Position numbers and translations under genes: made by a program
Assembly: GCF_009901585.1 (NCBI RefSeq)
Contig: NZ_WXYO01000001.1
Coordinates: 620,001 to 684,000, forward strand
Direction of reading: 5' to 3'
Length of the DNA: 64,000 bases
Origin: Poritiphilus flavus
GTDB lineage: Bacteria; Bacteroidota; Bacteroidia; Flavobacteriales; Flavobacteriaceae
Notes under the pieces: model-generated
What the model saw: the letters and a program-made list of their open reading frames with translations, nothing else
Databases searched by the model: none
Told to the model about the DNA's origin: nothing
Shown here: piece by piece, positions 25,310-35,268 of the stretch
How the letters are laid out: each line of letters starts with the position of its first letter
Position numbering within the stretch: the stretch's first letter is position 1

Positions 25310-26536
25310 CTATAGCAGCATTTCTCTGGCCTTGATCACTCCTGCAACAAGGGTATCAACTTCTTCTTTGGTATTGTAGAAGCTAAAGCTCGCCCTTATG
25401 GTTCCCGGGATGCCGAAAAAATCCATGATGGGTTGTGCACAGTGATGTCCCGTACGGACCGCGATCCCTAGTTTATCCAGTATGGTACCTACATCATAGG
25501 GGTGTATACCTTCCAGGTTGAAGGAGATCACCGAAGTCTTACGTTTGGAAGTGCCATAGATCTTTAAGCCATCAATGGCTAAAAGCGATGCTGTTGCATA
25601 TTCCAACAATTCGTTTTCATAGGCTTCAATGGCATCGAAACCAATATTATTCAGGTAATCTATGGCCGCGCCAAAGGCAATCCCTCCGGCGATGTTCGGT
25701 GTACCCGCCTCAAACTTATGAGGAAGATCCGCGTAAGTGGTCTTCTCAAAGGTCACCTCCGCAATCATTTCACCTCCTCCCTGATAGGGAGGCAGTTTTT
25801 GAAGCCATTCTTCTTTTCCATAGAGTATTCCTATCCCGGTAGGGCCACACATCTTGTGCGCCGATACGGTATAAAAATCCACATTGAGTTCCTGAAGGTC
25901 CGCCCTGATATGGGCAGCAGACTGTGCCCCGTCCACCAGGACGGCTGCGCCAACCTTATGTGCCTCATCTATGATCTCTTTGATGGGGTTAATGGTTCCC
26001 AAAGCGTTAGACACATGATTGCAAAAAACCAGCCTGGTATTCCCGGAAAGCAACTCCCGATAATTATCCATCAGCAATTCTCCATCCTGACTCATCGGGA
26101 TGACCTTTAAAATCGCCCCGGTACGTTCGCATAGCATTTGCCAGGGTACAATATTGGAATGGTGTTCCATGGCAGAAACCAGCACCTCATCTCCTGCTTT
26201 TAAAATGGAGCTAAATCCGTTTGCCACCAGATTGATACTATGGGTAGTGCCCGAAGTGAATATGATCTCTTTGGTACTGCCGATATTAAAGTGTAGTTGG
26301 ATCTTTTTTCGTGCCAACTCATAAGCATCAGTAGCCTCCTGAGAAAGCGCGTGAACCCCACGGTGAATATTGGCATTGTATCGGGAATAGTAATCCACGA
26401 TCACATCCAATACCTGCCTGGGTGTTTGCGAAGTCGCGGCATTGTCCAGGTAGACAAGTGGCCTTCCATACACTTCCCGTGACAAAATCGGGAAATCTTT
26501 TCTAATGGTTTGTATATCTAAAGCGGTGTCTTGCAT
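25310..26536 (-). CDS. sufS: Cysteine desulfurase SufS
   Basis: PLP enzyme that takes sulfur from L-cysteine for Fe-S assembly. 408 residues. The PLP lysine is Lys228 in VSAHKMCGPTG, the substrate-side His cluster is SAMEHHSNIVPW, and the catalytic Cys366 is in RTGHHCAQP. The short RTGHHC loop marks a group II (SufS/CsdA) enzyme rather than IscS. It is 60 bases downstream of sufD and pairs with sufE next to it. Confidence 0.97.
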   Translation of the reverse strand: MQDTALDIQTIRKDFPILSREVYGRPLVYLDNAATSQTPRQVLDVIVDYYSRYNANIHRGVHALSQEATDAYELARKKIQLHFNIGSTKEIIFTSGTTHSINLVANGFSSILKAGDEVLVSAMEHHSNIVPWQMLCERTGAILKVIPMSQDGELLMDNYRELLSGNTRLVFCNHVSNALGTINPIKEIIDEAHKVGAAVLVDGAQSAAHIRADLQELNVDFYTVSAHKMCGPTGIGILYGKEEWLQKLPPYQGGGEMIAEVTFEKTTYADLPHKFEAGTPNIAGGIAFGAAIDYLNNIGFDAIEAYENELLEYATASLLAIDGLKIYGTSKRKTSVISFNLEGIHPYDVGTILDKLGIAVRTGHHCAQPIMDFFGIPGTIRASFSFYNTKEEVDTLVAGVIKAREMLL

Positions 26537-26596
26537 GTCTTTACTTCCGGATTTTTAGGGTTGATGATCCCCAATACGGCCCAACTTGAAGTAAGA

Positions 26597-27913
26597 TCAA
26601 AGATCAAAACCAAGTCGAACTCCCAACTTGTTTGCTATAAGCTTATTGATTCTTCTCTTGAGCTCTGGAATACGAACGCTTTCCAATACGTTATTGGCAA
26701 AAGCATACATCAGCAGGGCAGAGGCTTCCTTCTTGGGAATACCCCTGGACTGAAGATAGAACAGGGCCTCCTCGTCCAGCTGGCCAATGGTACATCCGTG
26801 GGAGCACTTCACATCGTCCGCGAAGATCTCCAGCTGCGGTTTTGTATTGATGGTGGCCTTATCACTGATCAATATATTGTTGTTCTGCTGGAAGGCGTTG
26901 GTCTTCTGGGCGATCTTATCTACTATGATCTTGCCATTAAAAACACCGGTAGAACGTTCTCCATAGATCCCTTTGTAATCCTGATGACTCTCGCAATTGG
27001 GTTCTTTGTGGTGAACCAAAGTATGGTGATCCACATGCTGTTTTTCGCTCAGTATGGTAACACCCTTCATGGTAGAATCTATATGTTGCCCGTCCTGGTA
27101 GAAGTTCAGGTTATTGCGGGTAAGCTTTCCTCCAAATGAAAAGGTGTGCACTTTTACCACGCTGGTATCCTTCTGAGAAATATAGGTGTTATCTATAAGT
27201 GAGGCCTTCTTCGTGTCGTTCTGCACTTTGTAGTAATCCACTATAGCATTCTTCGCAGCGAAGATCTCGGTGACTGAATTGGTAAGCACCTCATTCTCCG
27301 TAAGGCTCTGGTGTCTTTCGATCACCTGTAACTCCGCATTTTCTTCCGCGATGATCAGGTTTCTGGGTTGCAACATAAGCGAAGCCTCGTTCCCGGTGGA
27401 AAAATGCAGGATCTCGATGGGTTTTTTTGGCACCTTGTTTTTTGGGATGTATATGTAAGCTCCCTCCTTGCTGAAGGCCGTGTTTAAGGTGGTCAGCGAC
27501 TCTTCTGTAGATGCTACTTTATTAAAATACAACTCAATGATCTGCCGGTACATCGGCTTGGTAAGTGCCGCGCTCATCAGGCATACATCCACTCCGTCAT
27601 GAGTGGTTTCGGACAGGTATGAACTGTAAATACCATCAATAAAGACAATCTTATAGGTGTCAATTTCGTGTAGGAAATATTTCTTGACTTCCCGGTACTC
27701 CAGGGCGTTCTCTTCTTTGGGGAAGATGCTGAAATTGGTTTTTTGCAAGCCACTCAGCGAGGTATACTTCCACGCCTCTTCCTTTTTGGAAGGAAATCCT
27801 TTTATCTCAAAATTCTTAATGGCTTCGGAACGGATGTCATGCACCGGATGATCAACATCTATGTTGTTCTCGAAAGCTAAAAATGAAGAAACCAATTTTT
27901 CTTTTAAATCCAT
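26597..27913 (-). CDS. sufD: Fe-S assembly scaffold protein SufD
   Basis: 438 residues. N-terminal helical region, then the right-handed beta-helix core with HTFSFGGKLTRNNLN, ERSTGVFNGKIIVDKIAQKTNAFQQNNN and DVKCSHGCTIGQLDEEALFYLQSRG. It forms the SufBC2D complex with SufB and SufC in the cytoplasm and is needed for iron loading. The family C-terminal ALLMYAF is present. Confidence 0.96.
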   Translation of the reverse strand: MDLKEKLVSSFLAFENNIDVDHPVHDIRSEAIKNFEIKGFPSKKEEAWKYTSLSGLQKTNFSIFPKEENALEYREVKKYFLHEIDTYKIVFIDGIYSSYLSETTHDGVDVCLMSAALTKPMYRQIIELYFNKVASTEESLTTLNTAFSKEGAYIYIPKNKVPKKPIEILHFSTGNEASLMLQPRNLIIAEENAELQVIERHQSLTENEVLTNSVTEIFAAKNAIVDYYKVQNDTKKASLIDNTYISQKDTSVVKVHTFSFGGKLTRNNLNFYQDGQHIDSTMKGVTILSEKQHVDHHTLVHHKEPNCESHQDYKGIYGERSTGVFNGKIIVDKIAQKTNAFQQNNNILISDKATINTKPQLEIFADDVKCSHGCTIGQLDEEALFYLQSRGIPKKEASALLMYAFANNVLESVRIPELKRRINKLIANKLGVRLGFDL

Positions 27914-27973
27914 CTTTTCTGAATTCCTTTCAGGGTATCCCGGGCCAAAAGCCTGTGGATACCTTTATTTGCA

Positions 27974-28726
27974 CTATACTACAGCCTCGTTCTTGATCCA
28001 GTCGTACCCTTTCTCTTCCAGTTCCAGGGCGAGTTCCTTGGTCCCTGACTTTACGATCTTACCTTCGTGCAACACATGCACATAATCAGGAACGATATAC
28101 TCCAGCAATCGCTGGTAGTGAGTGATCACGATCACCGCATTGCTCTCACTTCTAAGTTTGTTAACCCCGTTGGCAACAATACGAAGCGCATCGATATCCA
28201 AACCGGAATCGGTCTCGTCCAAAATAGCCAGCTTGGGTTCCAGCATGGCCATCTGAAAGATCTCATTCCTCTTTTTCTCCCCTCCGGAAAAACCTTCGTT
28301 CAAGGATCGCGAAAGGAATTTGCGATCGATCTCAAGCAATTCAGACTTCTCCCGGATCAGTTTGAGCATCTGATTGGCTGGCATTTCTTCCAACCCCCTT
28401 GCCTTTCTCGATTCGTTGATAGCGGTTCTCATAAAATTGGTAACCGTTACCCCCGGGATCTCAACCGGGTATTGAAAAGACATAAAGATCCCTTTATGAG
28501 CCCGTTCTTCCGGAGCTGAATCTTCCAGGTCTTCTCCATCCAATATTACGGTCCCCTCGGTAACCTCAAACTCTTCTTTACCCGCAATTACGGCAGCCAG
28601 CGTACTTTTCCCGGAACCGTTAGGGCCCATAATTGCGTGGACTTCCCCCGCATTGACCTCTAAATTTATACCATTCAGTATTTCGTTTCCTTCTACTCCG
28701 GCGTGCAAATTATCTATCTTTAGCAT
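27974..28726 (-). CDS. sufC: Fe-S assembly ATPase SufC
   Basis: 250-residue ABC-type ATPase of the SufBC2D scaffold. Walker A is GPNGSGKST (35-43), the ABC signature is SGGEKKRNE, and the region LAILDETDSGLDIDALR has the Walker B Glu and the SufC-specific D-loop. No membrane partner: this ATPase works inside the soluble assembly complex. Confidence 0.97.
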   Translation of the reverse strand: MLKIDNLHAGVEGNEILNGINLEVNAGEVHAIMGPNGSGKSTLAAVIAGKEEFEVTEGTVILDGEDLEDSAPEERAHKGIFMSFQYPVEIPGVTVTNFMRTAINESRKARGLEEMPANQMLKLIREKSELLEIDRKFLSRSLNEGFSGGEKKRNEIFQMAMLEPKLAILDETDSGLDIDALRIVANGVNKLRSESNAVIVITHYQRLLEYIVPDYVHVLHEGKIVKSGTKELALELEEKGYDWIKNEAVV

Positions 28727-28810
28727 GCGTCTTCTTTTATTTTAAATGTTGTATTGCCCTTGGTATTTTTTAAAATCTACTTTTAATCTCTTAAGCTGGT
28801 CTCAAATAGT

Positions 28811-30256
28811 TTATCCCACGGAACCTTCAAGGCTTATTTCCAATAGCTTTTGCGCTTCCACCGCAAACTCCATAGGTAATTTGTTCAGTACCTCTTTGCT
28901 AAATCCATTCACAATAAGCGCAATGGCCTTTTCCGTATCTATCCCCCGCTGATTACAATAGAAGATCTGATCTTCTCCAATTTTACTGGTGGTAGCTTCG
29001 TGTTCTATTTGCGCGGTCTTATTCTTTGCTTCTATATAAGGAAAAGTATGTGCACCGCATTCGTTGCCCATAAGCAGTGAATCACATTGCGAAAAATTTC
29101 TTGCGTTTTCGGCTCTGCTGTTCACCTGCACCAATCCGCGGTAACTGTTTTGGGATTTCCCGGCTGAAATTCCTTTCGAAATAATCGTACTACGGGTATT
29201 TTTCCCCAAATGCACCATTTTAGTACCTGTATCTGCCTGTTGGAAGTTGTTGGTAACTGCAATGGAATAAAATTCTCCGATGGAATTATCACCCTTGAGG
29301 ATACAGGAAGGATATTTCCAGGTGATCGCAGAACCCGTCTCAACCTGGGTCCAGGAGATCTTAGCGTTCTTTTCGCACAATCCCCGTTTGGTTACAAAGT
29401 TGAATACTCCCCCCTGACCTTCTTTGTCTCCGGGATACCAGTTTTGTACCGTTGAGTATTTTATCTCAGCATTATCTAAAGCGATCAATTCAACAACGGC
29501 CGCATGTAGTTGATTTTCATCTCTTGAGGGTGCTGTACATCCCTCGAGGTAGCTCACATAACTACCCTCATCAGCGATAACCAGGGTTCTTTCAAACTGC
29601 CCGGTACCCGCCTGGTTAATCCTGAAATAAGTAGAGAGTTCCATGGGGCAGCGAACGCCCTTAGGGATATAACAAAAGGAGCCATCTGAGAAAACCGCTG
29701 AGTTCAGGGCGGCATAGAAATTATCCTTTTGGGGTACCACGGTACCTATGTATTTCTTTACCAGTTCCGGATGCTCTTTAATGGCCTCTGAAATAGAGCA
29801 AAAAATAATGCCTTTTTCTGCAAGGGTCTTTTTGAAGGTGGTAGCCACAGAAACAGAATCCATCACAATATCCACGGCTACTCCGGCCAGCTTCTTTTGT
29901 TCATCGAGAGAGATCCCCAGTTTCTTAAAGGTCTCCAGAAGTTCCGGATCTACCTCATCCAGACTATTGTATTTTGGTTTCTTATTGGGTGCGGAATAGT
30001 AAGATATGTCCTGGAAATCGGGTTTTTTGTAGCGAATATTGGCCCACTCAGGTTCTATCATTTCCTTCCAGGCACGAAAAGCCTGCAGTCTCCATTCCGT
30101 CATCCATTCCGGTTCTTCCTTTTTCTTAGAAATAGCAATGACAATCTCCTCATTGAGGCCCTTAGGCAGCGTGTCCGCTTCTATATCTGTAAAGAACCCG
30201 TATTCGTATTCCTTGGTTTCGAGTTCTTTTTTTAATTCTTCTTCGGTGTATGCCAT
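28811..30256 (-). CDS. sufB: Fe-S assembly scaffold protein SufB
   Basis: 481 residues from ATG at 30256 ([20 protein letters not shown]); an upstream frame extension to 30304 is not needed. Core motifs include [69 protein letters not shown] and [15 protein letters not shown]. It carries the conserved cysteines and C-terminal glutamates for nascent cluster assembly. Confidence 0.97.
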   Translation of the reverse strand: MAYTEEELKKELETKEYEYGFFTDIEADTLPKGLNEEIVIAISKKKEEPEWMTEWRLQAFRAWKEMIEPEWANIRYKKPDFQDISYYSAPNKKPKYNSLDEVDPELLETFKKLGISLDEQKKLAGVAVDIVMDSVSVATTFKKTLAEKGIIFCSISEAIKEHPELVKKYIGTVVPQKDNFYAALNSAVFSDGSFCYIPKGVRCPMELSTYFRINQAGTGQFERTLVIADEGSYVSYLEGCTAPSRDENQLHAAVVELIALDNAEIKYSTVQNWYPGDKEGQGGVFNFVTKRGLCEKNAKISWTQVETGSAITWKYPSCILKGDNSIGEFYSIAVTNNFQQADTGTKMVHLGKNTRSTIISKGISAGKSQNSYRGLVQVNSRAENARNFSQCDSLLMGNECGAHTFPYIEAKNKTAQIEHEATTSKIGEDQIFYCNQRGIDTEKAIALIVNGFSKEVLNKLPMEFAVEAQKLLEISLEGSVG

Positions 30257-30331
30257 GTTTATGTTGATTTGATCATTCGAAAATTTGAAAAACGGATCAG
30301 TCAAACTGCATCAGTATCTCAAACCTCCAAA

Positions 30332-30661
30332 TCAGAGGGAAAAACTTTCCCCACAACCACAGGTTCTCTGTGCATTAGGATTATTAAACACAAAACCTTT
30401 ACCGTTCAGGCCTCCGGAGTATTCCAGAGTGGTCCCAACCAGGTAAAGAAAACTCTTCTTATCAACGATGATGCGAACAGCATTGTCTTCGAAAACCTTA
30501 TCGGTTTCGCCTATACTATGATCAAATTTCAGATCATAAGAAAGGCCGCTGCAGCCACCACTTTTAACGCCAACGCGTACAAAGTCTTTTTCCGCGTCAA
30601 AACCTTCCTCCTGCATCAGTGTCACCACCTTTTGTTTTGCTGTATCGGATACCTTGATCAT
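30332..30661 (-). CDS. sufA: A-type Fe-S carrier protein (SufA/IscA family)
   Basis: 109 residues. The three cluster-binding cysteines are Cys37 (GGCSGLSY), Cys101 and Cys103 (TCGCGESFSL). It receives clusters from SufBCD and hands them to target proteins. First gene of the SUF operon and nearest the promoter at 30692-30724. Confidence 0.96.
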   Translation of the reverse strand: MIKVSDTAKQKVVTLMQEEGFDAEKDFVRVGVKSGGCSGLSYDLKFDHSIGETDKVFEDNAVRIIVDKKSFLYLVGTTLEYSGGLNGKGFVFNNPNAQRTCGCGESFSL

Positions 30662-30691
30662 TTCTTAATTGGATTTATTCTAAATAGGTTA

Positions 30692-30724
30692 CAAATATAG
30701 GGTATATGTAGGGTTTTACCGCAA
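30692..30724 (-). promoter_or_regulatory. Promoter of the SUF operon
   Basis: On the minus strand TTG (30722-30724) and TATATTTG (30692-30699) are separated by 22 bases, an exact -7 match with an acceptable spacer. A transcript would begin about 24 nt before the sufA ATG. No Fur- or IscR-type operator was recognised by eye. Confidence 0.55.
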
Positions 30725-30800
30725 TTCCTAACATTTATATAACGGATAAGGATATAGGGGAAATCTATGGTAAGTGGCTAAAGGATAAGAAAACCACCTC

Positions 30801-32156
30801 TTACTTTATTTTGATCAAAACCAGATCTGAGCCACCTTTGTTTGTGACTCCTTGAAAATCAGCACTGTCAGACTGTCCGGCTATGAGGAAACTTCCATCC
30901 GTATGTTGTACCAGATCAAAGGCAAAGTCCAGTCCGGCACCTCCAAAGGATTGTTGCCACAAAAGGGTCCCTTCTTCGTCTGTTTTGGCTACCCAAATGT
31001 CGTTTTCACCCGCGTTTTGCTCCAGATCCATGTCGTTGCTCCTGGAATTCCCACAGATCATATATCCTCCTTCCGCGCAGGGCTTAACGGCCCGGGCAGC
31101 GTCAAATGCGCTACCTCCAAGCGTTTTCTCCCAGATCAACTGTCCATCGGCATTAATTTTTATCATCCAAAAATCCGAATTCCCGTGATTTCCGGAGATA
31201 TCCGTGTCCGTACTAAAGGTATGCCCGACAATGACAAAGTTATCATCCAAGGTTCGCTCGATATCATAGGAAACGTCTATACCTGTACCTCCAAAAGAAC
31301 GCTCCCAGACAAAATTCCCCAGAGCGTCGAGTTTTACCACCCAAAAGTCATAGCTTCCTTTAGTCAGGGATATATCGCTATCTGTGCTTTCCGAAAAGCC
31401 TGTCATTAATATATCTCCACTACTGGTCAGGGCCGAAGAGTACGCCCTGTCATTATTTGATCCGCCAAAATAATGCTGCCATTGCAAATTTCCGTCGGCA
31501 TCCAACTTGGTCCCCCAATATTCTCCAACTCCGTGTCTTGTAAGAAGATCCCCTTTCCCGGTATCTCCCAAACCCTCGGAAGATTGCACGTCGAGGAAGC
31601 CGGCAAAGAAGAAGCCTCCATCTGAAGTTTGAAGAACATCGTAGGAGTGATCGTGACCTGCAAAACCAAAACTTCGCTCCCATAATATCTCACCATTAGC
31701 GTCTAATCGTAATATCCAGTGGTCGTGAAAGCCCTCATTTTTGCTACCGTCCCCGTCTGAACTCATGGCGTATCCTACAATGGCATAACCTCCATCTAAG
31801 GTTTGAATTACCGATTGCCCTCGGTCATCCTTACTCCCGCCATAGGTTCTTGTCCATTGAATCTCCCCCTGAGCGTCCAGTTTGAGGAACCAGTAATCAT
31901 TTACCGCCAGATCTTTGTCCGGAATATCTCCCGCGGTACTATTGGTATATCCCATCACCGCATATCCGCCGTCCTGAGTAACAATAATTGATTGAGCCGT
32001 ATCATTTCCGGAACCACCGTAACTCCTGATCCATTCCACTTCGCCCGCGAATTCATCAGCAGTTGCCAGATTGTCCATAGCACTATCTTCCTGGTCCGTA
32101 GAACAGGAAACCACGAGCAACATCCCCACTAAAAAGACAATCCTTCCTCTCATCAT
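30801..32156 (-). CDS. Lipoprotein with beta-propeller-like repeats
   Basis: 451 residues: signal peptide and lipobox (LVVSC), then seven repeats of about 55-60 residues each ending in W-(5)-(F/Y)GG (for example WTRTYGGSKDD, WERSFGGTGID, WEKTLGGSAFD, WQQSFGGAGLD). The spacing fits a seven-bladed beta-propeller. No catalytic motif seen; surface or periplasmic binding protein. Start ATG at 32156 or the adjacent ATG at 32153. Three bases after the choice-of-anchor B gene, so in one operon. Confidence 0.82.
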   Translation of the reverse strand: MMRGRIVFLVGMLLVVSCSTDQEDSAMDNLATADEFAGEVEWIRSYGGSGNDTAQSIIVTQDGGYAVMGYTNSTAGDIPDKDLAVNDYWFLKLDAQGEIQWTRTYGGSKDDRGQSVIQTLDGGYAIVGYAMSSDGDGSKNEGFHDHWILRLDANGEILWERSFGFAGHDHSYDVLQTSDGGFFFAGFLDVQSSEGLGDTGKGDLLTRHGVGEYWGTKLDADGNLQWQHYFGGSNNDRAYSSALTSSGDILMTGFSESTDSDISLTKGSYDFWVVKLDALGNFVWERSFGGTGIDVSYDIERTLDDNFVIVGHTFSTDTDISGNHGNSDFWMIKINADGQLIWEKTLGGSAFDAARAVKPCAEGGYMICGNSRSNDMDLEQNAGENDIWVAKTDEEGTLLWQQSFGGAGLDFAFDLVQHTDGSFLIAGQSDSADFQGVTNKGGSDLVLIKIK

Positions 32157-32159
32157 GCA

Positions 32160-33425
32160 CTAATTAGATGCCCGGATCACAAACAATCCGCTATTCATAT
32201 CGCTCAAGACTATTTTGCCGCTTTCAAAATAGGGATAGACACTCCATACCCCGCTAAAATTGGTTTGATCATTTCCCGGAACCGTATCAAAGAAGCCTTC
32301 TTCCACTATAGTCTCGTCCGCAATCCCGGAAATGTCCAGTACTCGCATTCCCGCGGTGTAGTTCGCCAGGAAGTATTGATCTGCTTTTACGTACCCATTG
32401 TGATCTATGGCCTGGGTAGGGCCTAAATAAGTGGCGTGTAAAGTAGGACTGTCCAGATCGCTAAGATCAAAGACCAGGGTCCTGGAGTTAAATCCAAAAT
32501 TAATTTCATCTATTTCATCACCGAGAATAAAATAACGTTGGTCTTCAGTAAACCACCCCTGATGAGTGTAGGCGGTACTAGGATAATTCGTGCCCGTGAT
32601 CAGGGCCGGATTGTCCTTGTCTGTGATATCCACGATCACAACAGAGGTCTCATTTGCCCCTATAAAGATCTCAGAACCTGCATAATCCGCATCCGGGCCG
32701 TTATAGGTAACAACCTGAGCATCATGAGTATAGCCACTACCCCCGTAACCGCCGGCGGCCACCGGATTTTTCGGATCCTGAATGTTTATGAAATGTACCC
32801 CGCCGCTGAAGGCGTCTTCCCGATTGGTCCCCACTGGATAGGCATAGCCTGTAGCTTCGTTGATCACGATGTTATGCGAATTCCCTATGCCGGTATAGCG
32901 GTTGTCTGCGGTGAAATTGACCGGTGGATCGGTCACATCCCTTAAACGGGTAAGGTCAAAAACCTGCATCCCATGGTCTGCTGCCTCCGACACAACATAA
33001 GCGTGGTCCTGATATACTTTGATGTCCCTCCAGCCGCTGGGTGTAGTTGCTGTAGGTAGTTTCCCGAGGTAAACAAGGTTAGCCTCATCGGTAATATCCA
33101 CAAAGGCGGTTCCATTATCCAGCCCTACTAAAGCGTATTCCCTGCTGGTCATTGGGTCTGTCCAGCCCCAGATGTCATTACCTCCATTCGCGTTGAATTC
33201 CCCCAGGCTGATCCGTCCCAGCAAATCGTATCCATTACAGGGAAAACCTCCGGCTGAACCGCTTTCACAAGGACCTGAATTTTGGGTATCGTCATCGACA
33301 ACAACCGGCGGATCGTCATCATCAGACATCATACTGTCCGGTGGATTGGCGGGATTATCATCATCACTTGAACAGCTTATTAGGACCAAAAAGCTAAGTA
33401 GCAGGAGAAAAAAGGGCTTTTTCAT
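32160..33425 (-). CDS. Choice-of-anchor B family lipoprotein (LVIVD repeats)
   Basis: 421 residues with lipobox LISC, an Asp/Pro-rich linker (DDDNPANPPDSMMSDDDDPP), then LVIVD-like repeats forming a beta-propeller: WGWTDPMTSREYALVGLDNG, VFDLTRLRDV, VHFINIQDPKNPV, VVIVDITDKDNPAL, RVLDISGI. Proteins of this family are exported and anchored by different means in different taxa; this one is a lipoprotein. Ligand unknown. First of a two-gene operon. Confidence 0.88.
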   Translation of the reverse strand: MKKPFFLLLLSFLVLISCSSDDDNPANPPDSMMSDDDDPPVVVDDDTQNSGPCESGSAGGFPCNGYDLLGRISLGEFNANGGNDIWGWTDPMTSREYALVGLDNGTAFVDITDEANLVYLGKLPTATTPSGWRDIKVYQDHAYVVSEAADHGMQVFDLTRLRDVTDPPVNFTADNRYTGIGNSHNIVINEATGYAYPVGTNREDAFSGGVHFINIQDPKNPVAAGGYGGSGYTHDAQVVTYNGPDADYAGSEIFIGANETSVVIVDITDKDNPALITGTNYPSTAYTHQGWFTEDQRYFILGDEIDEINFGFNSRTLVFDLSDLDSPTLHATYLGPTQAIDHNGYVKADQYFLANYTAGMRVLDISGIADETIVEEGFFDTVPGNDQTNFSGVWSVYPYFESGKIVLSDMNSGLFVIRASN

Positions 33426-33573
33426 AAATATAAATTATATGTAAGTTGTAGAAGCTAATTCTCACTATCAAAAATCGTTCCTGATTCCCAGAGAATCCTT
33501 GTTAAAATACTTACACAGGCTATGGATGGTTTCTTTTTTTATTTTAAAGATACGCTTTATATGCTAACCTCAT

Positions 33574-33581
33574 TATTTTTG
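33574..33581 (+). promoter_or_regulatory. -7 box abutting the thiL start
   Basis: TATTTTTG, an exact TAnnTTTG match, ends four bases before the thiL ATG. If used, transcription would begin at or beside the A of the ATG, giving a leaderless mRNA. No -33 TTTG was found. Confidence 0.35.
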
Positions 33582-33585
33582 CGGC

Positions 33586-34629
33586 ATGCTAGAAGACAAA
33601 AGTCCAAAGAAAACGGAATTGAGCTCCCTGGGAGAGTTTGGCCTGATCGAACATCTGACCAGAAACTTTAGCCTGGAGCAATCCACTTCGGTAAAGGGGG
33701 TTGGAGATGATGCCGCCATACTGCAATTTGGAGACAGACAATCAGTCATTTCTACCGACCTGTTGATAGAGGGAATTCATTTTGACCTCAGCTATGTACC
33801 CCTAAAGCACTTAGGTTACAAGGCGGTGGTGGTCAACCTGTCCGACATTTACGCCATGAATGCCATGGCCACCCAAATCACTGTTTCGGTAGCGGTTTCA
33901 AACAGGTTTCCACTGGAAGCGCTGGAAGAGCTTTACGAGGGGATCGCGAGTGCCTGTGCCATTTACAATGTAGATCTGGTAGGCGGAGATACCAGTTCTT
34001 CAACCAAAGGAATGCTCATTAGCGTTACTGCCATAGGCGAAGTAGAAAAAGGAAATGCGGTATATCGCAAGGGAGCAAAAGCCAATGATCTGCTGGTAGT
34101 TACCGGAGACCTGGGTGCGGCCTACCTTGGATTGCAGGTGCTGGAAAGGGAGAAAGAAGTATACAAGGTAAATCCTAAAAACCAGCCTGATCTCAGCATG
34201 TATTCCTACTTGCTGGAACGGCAGTTGAAACCTGAAGCCCGAAAAGACATTATAGAGTTACTGCAAAAGCTGGAGGTACGGCCTACCTCCATGATCGACA
34301 TCAGTGATGGTCTTTCATCAGAAATACTGCACCTCTGCAAGCAAAGCGAAGTTGGTTGTAATCTGTTCGAAGAGAAGATCCCGCTAGACCCTACCGTAAT
34401 TGCCGGATGCGAGGAATTCAATTTGGACAGCAGCCTGGTTGCCTTAAGCGGGGGAGAAGATTATGAATTGCTGTTTACTATAGGGCAGGATGATTATGAA
34501 AAGATAAAGGGCAACCCGAATTTTACGGTTATCGGGCACATGACAGAAGCCAAAGAGGGAGCACATCTTATCACCCGGGCCAATACCAAGTTAAAGCTGG
34601 AGGCACAAGGCTGGAACGCGCTGAATTAA
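33586..34629 (+). CDS. thiL: Thiamine-monophosphate kinase
   Basis: ATP-dependent phosphorylation of thiamine monophosphate to thiamine pyrophosphate, the last step of the pathway. 347 residues with the ThiL/AIR-synthetase fold: GVGDDAAIL, STDLLIEGIHFDL, KAVVVNLSDIYAMNA, DLVGGDTSSS, GDLGAAYLG and MIDISDGLSSEI. Other thiamine genes are not nearby. Confidence 0.96.
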   Translation: MLEDKSPKKTELSSLGEFGLIEHLTRNFSLEQSTSVKGVGDDAAILQFGDRQSVISTDLLIEGIHFDLSYVPLKHLGYKAVVVNLSDIYAMNAMATQITVSVAVSNRFPLEALEELYEGIASACAIYNVDLVGGDTSSSTKGMLISVTAIGEVEKGNAVYRKGAKANDLLVVTGDLGAAYLGLQVLEREKEVYKVNPKNQPDLSMYSYLLERQLKPEARKDIIELLQKLEVRPTSMIDISDGLSSEILHLCKQSEVGCNLFEEKIPLDPTVIAGCEEFNLDSSLVALSGGEDYELLFTIGQDDYEKIKGNPNFTVIGHMTEAKEGAHLITRANTKLKLEAQGWNALN

Positions 34630-34650
34630 ATGTGGGGAGGAGATAAAAAA

Positions 34651-34735
34651 ATTCCCGAAAAAAGTGCATACCTTAATTTGCTGTCTTGGGGCAGGCGACA
34701 GAAAGTAGTAAGGAGCTGTCTTAATTTTCGGGAAT
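34651..34735. repeat. 85-bp structure with 11-bp perfect inverted ends
   Basis: ATTCCCGAAAA (34651-34661) and its exact complement TTTTCGGGAAT (34725-34735) enclose 63 bases that contain an inner hairpin CTGTC...GACAG (34681-34701). It may be a structured RNA, a MITE-like insert or a transcript-ending structure between thiL and the convergent small gene; no T-run follows. Confidence 0.55.
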
Positions 34736-34788
34736 AACTTTATGATCCCATGGCCCTTAAAGCCGGGGATCTGATTGCCAAAGCATAA

Positions 34789-35007
34789 TTAAGCTGCCTG
34801 ATGAGAGGCGCTGTGCTTCTTCTGATATATATGCTCTAATGTTGCGTTGATCTCCCGCAGTTCGGGAGTAAGATTAGAAAGATTACCGCTCACGTCTGTG
34901 GTAACTTGCTTACCGCAGTGGATGCATTTGTACTCTTTGATGTGTAATGTAATTTTTTTCGATACAGTATAGTGATGGCCAAAAATATTGCAAAATATTT
35001 TCTTCAT
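34789..35007 (-). CDS. Small conserved protein with Cys/His motif
   Basis: 72 residues. A possible zinc site is formed by Cys6, His11 and His12 (FCNIFGHHY) and CIHCGKQ (Cys28, Cys31). The C-terminal half is helical (LTPELREINATLEHIYQKKH). Proteins of this length and pattern recur in flavobacteria, but no function is known. Confidence 0.7.
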   Translation of the reverse strand: MKKIFCNIFGHHYTVSKKITLHIKEYKCIHCGKQVTTDVSGNLSNLTPELREINATLEHIYQKKHSASHQAA

Positions 35008-35268
35008 AATGTAGGTATTAAGTATCGCATTGGTCCGATTTGGGGTCGTGGAAATGCATTCGATTCGTTTAGTTGTTCGTCATAAAAGCACTTTTGGAAA
35101 TACTTTATCACAGGAACGTCTCATTCCTGTGTTTTATTGGGTGTCCGGCGATTTTTCGTCCATTTTTTCGACAAACGCCTCTTTTTTCGATGAACAGCAC
35201 ATCAATCTTCCTTTTGGCGATATTTGCAAGACAGGCTTTTTCCATTATCTTTCCCCAATATTTTATCC

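Noticed and set aside
35030-35268. Several 60-88 codon frames upstream of brnQ
   Set aside because: They overlap one another on both strands, show no conserved motif and run into the brnQ start.
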